A stretch of DNA of 9,304 nt from Euryarchaeota archaeon UBA256 (GTDB taxonomy: Archaea; Thermoplasmatota; Poseidoniia; Poseidoniales; Poseidoniaceae): assembly GCA_002494645.1 (NCBI GenBank), contig DACE01000001.1:1-9304 (forward strand), read 5' to 3'. Positions 5,738 through 9,304 of the stretch are shown one piece after another. Every line of letters begins with the position of its first letter. The first letter of the stretch is position 1. Below the pieces are notes generated by a model that made no database searches, was not told where the DNA came from, and saw nothing but the letters and a program-made list of their open reading frames with translations. The translations under genes were made by a program, and so were the position numbers.

Positions 5738-7750
5738 ATGGCGCGCAAGGGCTCTGTCAAGCGGATGAGCAGTGCCTCATCGCCCGAACCGCCGATGGCG
5801 AAGGACGAACCCATGCCCGACCGATGGCGTCGCAGCCAGGACCACTTCACTCGGTTTACCGAATTGATCAAGCAAGAACTTGACGATGAAACGCAATTGG
5901 TCGAAGAACGGTGGAAGACCTGGACCAAGCAACGCCTCATCCTCGCAGGCGTGGCTCTTTTCGATCTCAGTGCTCGACCTCAAGGCCGCTTTTTTGGCGA
6001 CGACATCATTGTGTTTGAACGCCAGGCGGGTGGACGGATGCCCAACCACAGATTCACACCAGGCGACATCGTCCTCATCTCCCGCTCTCGTCCGTGGGGA
6101 GAGAAAGTCGTCGAGGGTGTGGTTCTTGACCGAGGACCCACCCGAATTCGTGTCGTCGTTGGTGAACGGCCACGTGACGTCAAGAAAGGTGGCTGGCGTT
6201 TGGACCGAGGCGCCAATCGCGTGGCTCACGACCGCATGCATGAAGCTCTCACGACCTTCCATTCCACAGAAGGGGAAGGAGGGACGGTTCTTCGGGAATT
6301 GATTTTGGCGAATGTCCTCGATGTCAACGAAAGCGCTGCTCTTCCACCCGACATACGCGGGCGCAGAACCCTTCGCGGCCCTCCGCCAAAAATTGACCAT
6401 CTCAATCCGTCCCAACAAGCGGCTATTCATGCTGGCCTCGACCAGCGCCTCACCCTCATTCAAGGCCCTCCGGGTACGGGAAAAACCTACACTGCAGTCC
6501 ATCTGTTGAGTATTTTGGCCCAGCGAGGAAGCGGCCCCCTTCTTGCAACAGCTGAATCCAACGTAGCAGTGGATAATCTTCTCGAGGGCTTGCTTGAACT
6601 TGGTGTCAAAGCCCTGCGCATCGGACGGCCCGTCAAGGTCCGTGAAGCCCTGCGAGAAGCGACGCTCGACGCCGTTTTGGAACATCACCCCATGCAAGAA
6701 GAACTCGCCTTCCTCCAAGATGAACAACGAGAACTCCGCAAGGCCCTGCCGTCACTCAAGGGCAAAGAAAAGGGGTTGATGCACCGTGATATCAGCATCA
6801 ATCAGAAGGAAATCCGCCGCATGGAAGATACGATGACGGCCACGGTTCTCAACGAGGCGGAAGTCATCTGCGCCACAACCATTGGATGCGGTCATCGTCT
6901 GCTGCAATCCAGAAAATTCCCCATCGTCCTCATGGATGAAGCAACGCAGGCCAGTGAACCAAGTTCTCTCGTGCCCATTGTCAAAGGCTGCCGTCAGTTG
7001 GTCTTGGTCGGCGACCATCAACAACTTCCACCAACGGTGATCAGCAGAAAGGCAGAATCAGGCGGACTTAACCGTTCATTGTTTGAGCGACTCATCGCCT
7101 GTGGGTTGAACTCCATGATGCTGACCACTCAGTATCGCATGCATCCCGTCCTTCGCGAATTCCCAAGCGCACGCTTCTATGAAAACCGACTCGAGGATGG
7201 GTGTACGCCCGATGAACGCCCTCCACCTGCTGGCTTCCTATGGCCGGACTGGGACCACCCGATGGCCTTCATTCCGGTGGCTGGAGCCGAGGAAGTTGAC
7301 GAGGAAGGAAAAAGCCGTTCCAATCGAGATGAGGCAGGCAAGGTCCTCGGCATCGTTGACGCCCTCTTGGCCATGGGCGACATCACATCCGATGCGATTG
7401 GCGTGGTGGCTCCCTACAACGGGCAGGTCCGACTTCTCAGTCAACTCTTCGATGAGGCAGGTGGGCGAGAGTCAGGTCAGCCCTATGGGGGATTGGAAAT
7501 CAAGAGTGTTGACGGCTATCAGGGCAGAGAGAAGGACGTCATCGTTTTTTCAACCGTACGAGCCAACGATGCTGGCGAGGTCGGGTTCTTGTCGGATTAT
7601 CGACGGCTCAATGTGGCCATTACTCGGGCCAAACGCGGGCTGATTGTCCTCGGCCACCCCACCACACTGCGCCACGATCCAAATTGGCGAGCCTACCTTG
7701 ACTGGGCGGAAGAACGCGGCTTGTTTGCTTGGCACATGACCAATGAGTAA
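5738..7750 (+). CDS. Upf1/IGHMBP2-like superfamily 1 helicase
   Basis: The 670-residue protein is a complete superfamily 1B helicase of the Upf1-like group, close in layout to IGHMBP2-type archaeal helicases (TIGR00376-like). An N-terminal helical part (FTRFTELIKQELDDETQLVE) and a beta-barrel segment (GDIVLISRSRPWGEKVVEGV) precede the motor. The motor motifs are Walker A GPPGTGKT (243-250, K249), Ia with ATAESNVAVDNL, motif II DEAT (400-403), motif III GDHQQLPP (425-432), motif IV region QYRMHP (465-470), motif V GYQGREKD (593-600) and motif VI AITRAKR (627-633). All key residues are intact. Between motifs Ia and II there is a charged coiled-coil-like insert (QEELAFLQDEQRELRKALPS), where Upf1-type proteins carry the 1B/stalk region. 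Members unwind DNA or RNA 5' to 3'; the nucleic acid used here is unknown. The 5738 start was chosen because an upstream extension to 5588 overlaps the divergent gene. Confidence 0.95.
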   Translation: MARKGSVKRMSSASSPEPPMAKDEPMPDRWRRSQDHFTRFTELIKQELDDETQLVEERWKTWTKQRLILAGVALFDLSARPQGRFFGDDIIVFERQAGGRMPNHRFTPGDIVLISRSRPWGEKVVEGVVLDRGPTRIRVVVGERPRDVKKGGWRLDRGANRVAHDRMHEALTTFHSTEGEGGTVLRELILANVLDVNESAALPPDIRGRRTLRGPPPKIDHLNPSQQAAIHAGLDQRLTLIQGPPGTGKTYTAVHLLSILAQRGSGPLLATAESNVAVDNLLEGLLELGVKALRIGRPVKVREALREATLDAVLEHHPMQEELAFLQDEQRELRKALPSLKGKEKGLMHRDISINQKEIRRMEDTMTATVLNEAEVICATTIGCGHRLLQSRKFPIVLMDEATQASEPSSLVPIVKGCRQLVLVGDHQQLPPTVISRKAESGGLNRSLFERLIACGLNSMMLTTQYRMHPVLREFPSARFYENRLEDGCTPDERPPPAGFLWPDWDHPMAFIPVAGAEEVDEEGKSRSNRDEAGKVLGIVDALLAMGDITSDAIGVVAPYNGQVRLLSQLFDEAGGRESGQPYGGLEIKSVDGYQGREKDVIVFSTVRANDAGEVGFLSDYRRLNVAITRAKRGLIVLGHPTTLRHDPNWRAYLDWAEERGLFAWHMTNE

Positions 7751-7800
7751 CGTTGTGAACCAACACGCAGTTTGACAAAGGAGAAGCCTTACCTCAAACC

Positions 7801-8364
7801 ATGACCGAAAGCCCAGTGACCATTGTCAAAGGGGGAACACTCGCTCAAAACATTCTCGGGTCTGCCCCCGAAGGGATGCTCATTGCACCTTCGTGGAAGC
7901 GTGTCACGGCCTTTATGCTGGACGTCATTTTGCTTTGCCTTGTGCTGCAGTTATTCACGCGAGGACAATTTCTTCCGACATTATTCAGCTATAGTTTGGT
8001 CTTTGAAGGTCCTCGCTATGTTGCCTTTTTTATTCTTAATTGGCTTCTTTTCGGGGCTGCTTTCTATCTCTATTTCAAATATACAGGGCAGACGATGGGG
8101 CGCTCACTCGCTCAGCGAGGCCTGCGCATCGCCATCGTCCACGACAACGGCACCATGCTGGAACACCACCACTGGGGCCCAAGGGCATTTGCAAAATTGA
8201 TTTACTTGATTCCAGTTCTCGGAGCCCTGTGGTTCGGCTTACGGGACGCCTACAATGCACAATCGGTTGATTCTGAATATCGAACCACCGTTGATGTCAA
8301 CCATCATACCGTTGCCGCCGTCGACTGGTCATTGCCTTCCGAAACGCGGCTCCGCTTGCGCTGA
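7801..8364 (+). CDS. RDD-family integral membrane protein
   Basis: The 187-residue protein fits the RDD family. A cytoplasmic N-terminus leads into APSWKRVTAFMLDVILLCLV (29-48), where R34 and D41 are the hallmark Arg and Asp at the start of the first membrane helix (about 37-53). A second helix spans about 73-92. The conserved GQTMGRSLAQRGLRIAIV (96-113) follows, then a third hydrophobic segment (about 130-146) ending in LRDAYNAQSVDSEY, with D149 as the other family Asp. RDD proteins are poorly characterised; some are proposed transporters. The C-terminal tail (about 160-187) is polar. The ATG at 7801 is about 26 bp after a weak TTTGACAA box (7771-7778); a GGAG at 7780-7783 is too far away to be a good ribosome site. 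The gap to the helicase is 50 bp, so it could be co-transcribed. Confidence 0.85.
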   Translation: MTESPVTIVKGGTLAQNILGSAPEGMLIAPSWKRVTAFMLDVILLCLVLQLFTRGQFLPTLFSYSLVFEGPRYVAFFILNWLLFGAAFYLYFKYTGQTMGRSLAQRGLRIAIVHDNGTMLEHHHWGPRAFAKLIYLIPVLGALWFGLRDAYNAQSVDSEYRTTVDVNHHTVAAVDWSLPSETRLRLR

Positions 8365-8428
8365 ATTCATTCATTTTTAGCAAGGCTTTGAAGTACAGCC
8401 ACCTCACAGTCCTCATTGGTGAAAGGAC

Positions 8429-9304
8429 ATGAGTGACGACCACAGCGCCCGCTCCGGCTCCCTCCATGCACATTTACAAGCCGTGACCATGGAAATTGAT
8501 GATGACGACGAAGATGTCATTTTGATCGTCGTTGAACTGGTCAACGAATCCTCAATCCCAGTCGGAGGTCTTGAAGCCGCCATCGTCTCAGACAAAGGTC
8601 AGCGCTTCGAAGCGACCGAAGGAATTGCTTCGATTGGCCCCGGCCTTACTCGACAATTCAAGTTTGAAGCCCGGATGGAAACGGGAACGTGGACCTTTGA
8701 ATTCTCTGGCGGCGGTCAGTCGATGAACTTGGGCCCCTATGAAGCGGATTTTGAATTTCATGCTGAACAAGGTCGTAAACTTGGCAATGCCATTGGGACC
8801 AGCCTTTTCAGTGGGGCCTTTGACAACCATCTCGATGATTTCGGCCAGGTAGAGGAACGCGGCATCATCAACCCAGAATCCATCATCATGACATCCTATG
8901 TTGGAGAGAACATGGAAGGCGGCGGGACGAAAGTCCTGAAGGGAGATTCCGTCTCCGTTACCGATGAAGAGGATGCACCACGAACCCCTCCTTGGGAAAA
9001 GACGGAAGCCCCTCCGGCTTTGACCCCCTTGTCTCCTCGTACAGAACCGAACAATGAACCAGCACCTGACCCCCTTCTCAGTTCGCCGCTCACCGCACCA
9101 GCGGTTGAAGAAGCATCTGCTCCAACACCTCCTGTCGAGGCGTCGTCTGCTCCATCTGAAGCATCACCTTTGACCTCGGCTACACCACCACCTCTCCCGC
9201 CAGGACCACCGCCGTCAGCGCCACCAACTCCACCGCAGAGTGCCCCGCCTTCTGGTCCTCCCAGCGACCCTCCGTCCGGTCCACCTTCTGGTCCTCCGAG
9301 CGGC
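8429..9304 (+). CDS. Beta-domain protein with Pro/Ser/Gly-repeat tail (3' end outside window)
   Basis: From the ATG at 8429 the frame is open to the window end, giving 292 residues. Residues 10-112 look like an all-beta domain: alternating hydrophobic strands such as DVILIVVELVNESSIPVGGL and RQFKFEARMETGTWTFEF resemble an immunoglobulin-like or CARDB-like sandwich, a resemblance judged by eye. A short Gly/Phe/Asp segment follows (GNAIGTSLFSGAFDNHLDDF, 119-138). From about residue 180 the chain is low complexity, with acidic Pro-rich linker and then Pro/Ser/Ala/Gly, ending in PPSGPP repeats. There is no signal peptide, so it is likely cytoplasmic or attached to something through the missing C-terminus. 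The start is 64 bp after the RDD gene on the same strand, with GAAAGGAC as a weak upstream ribosome site. I do not recognise the function. Style matches other lineage proteins that end in a small C-terminal domain after such a linker. Confidence 0.75.
   Translation, partial: MSDDHSARSGSLHAHLQAVTMEIDDDDEDVILIVVELVNESSIPVGGLEAAIVSDKGQRFEATEGIASIGPGLTRQFKFEARMETGTWTFEFSGGGQSMNLGPYEADFEFHAEQGRKLGNAIGTSLFSGAFDNHLDDFGQVEERGIINPESIIMTSYVGENMEGGGTKVLKGDSVSVTDEEDAPRTPPWEKTEAPPALTPLSPRTEPNNEPAPDPLLSSPLTAPAVEEASAPTPPVEASSAPSEASPLTSATPPPLPPGPPPSAPPTPPQSAPPSGPPSDPPSGPPSGPPSG
9247..9304 (+). repeat. In-frame PPSG tandem repeat
   Basis: CCTTCTGGTCCTCC occurs at 9248-9261 and again at 9284-9297, 36 bp (12 codons) apart, within a run that encodes PPSG/PPSD units. 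Synonymous codons vary between units, so the protein repeat is better preserved than the DNA repeat. The array continues past the window edge. Confidence 0.7.

Noticed and set aside
5777..6727. A 316-codon open frame on the minus strand
   Set aside because: It lies fully opposite the helicase, whose motifs are intact. The translation has no recognisable domain and looks like a codon-bias shadow.
8365..8428. Terminator after the RDD gene (CATTTTTA)
   Set aside because: A single short T-run without a hairpin or longer U-tract is too weak to call.

Overview
The window looks like chromosomal DNA from a mesophilic, probably planktonic euryarchaeon. The best guess is Marine Group II (Poseidoniales), but this is inference. 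Several intergenic regions carry TATA-like boxes placed about 25 bp before an ATG, which fits archaeal leaderless transcription. There is one clear GGTGA Shine-Dalgarno site inside an operon. The protein styles also fit that lineage as I remember it: an N-terminal 'SPDGKWMWTGSEWIPAPP' segment, zinc-ribbon proteins with long acidic Pro/Asp linkers, PPSGPP tails, and an archaeal-type Upf1/IGHMBP2-like helicase. There are no mobile elements, tRNAs, rRNAs or CRISPR arrays.

Layout. (1) Positions 1-202, minus: the N-terminus of a protein cut by the window edge, with a Trp-rich motif and a 24-residue repeat. (2) Positions 203-503: a divergent intergenic region with three consecutive inverted repeats at 246-314, one of them a perfect 24-bp palindrome, and a TATA-like box at 476-483. 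(3) Positions 504-2261, plus: a large His-rich TPR protein. (4) Positions 2317-2700, plus: a small stand-alone Smr-domain protein whose stop codon lies 3 nt from the stop of the opposing gene. (5) Positions 2704-5634, minus: a tight four-gene operon read right to left, zinc-ribbon/TPR-like protein, GNAT acetyltransferase, NodB-type deacetylase, cupin. The junctions are an 8-nt gap with a Shine-Dalgarno site, an ATGA overlap, and a gap of about 32 nt (or a TAATG overlap if an upstream start is used). (6) Positions 5635-5737: a compact divergent promoter region. (7) Positions 5738-7750, plus: a complete superfamily 1 helicase. (8) Positions 7801-8364, plus: an RDD-family membrane protein. (9) Positions 8429-9304, plus: the beginning of a protein with a beta-rich N-terminal domain and a Pro/Ser/Gly-repeat tail, cut by the window end.

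Working together. The strongest functional unit is the minus-strand operon. It pairs an N-acetyltransferase with a NodB-fold deacetylase and a metal-binding cupin, behind a probable zinc-ribbon scaffold protein. This suggests small-molecule or amino-sugar modification in the cytoplasm, but no substrate can be read from the sequence. The other genes look like ordinary housekeeping or lineage-specific genes. Nothing here demonstrates a wholly new system. The items most worth checking are the palindrome array, the four-gene operon and the lineage-specific scaffold-like proteins.
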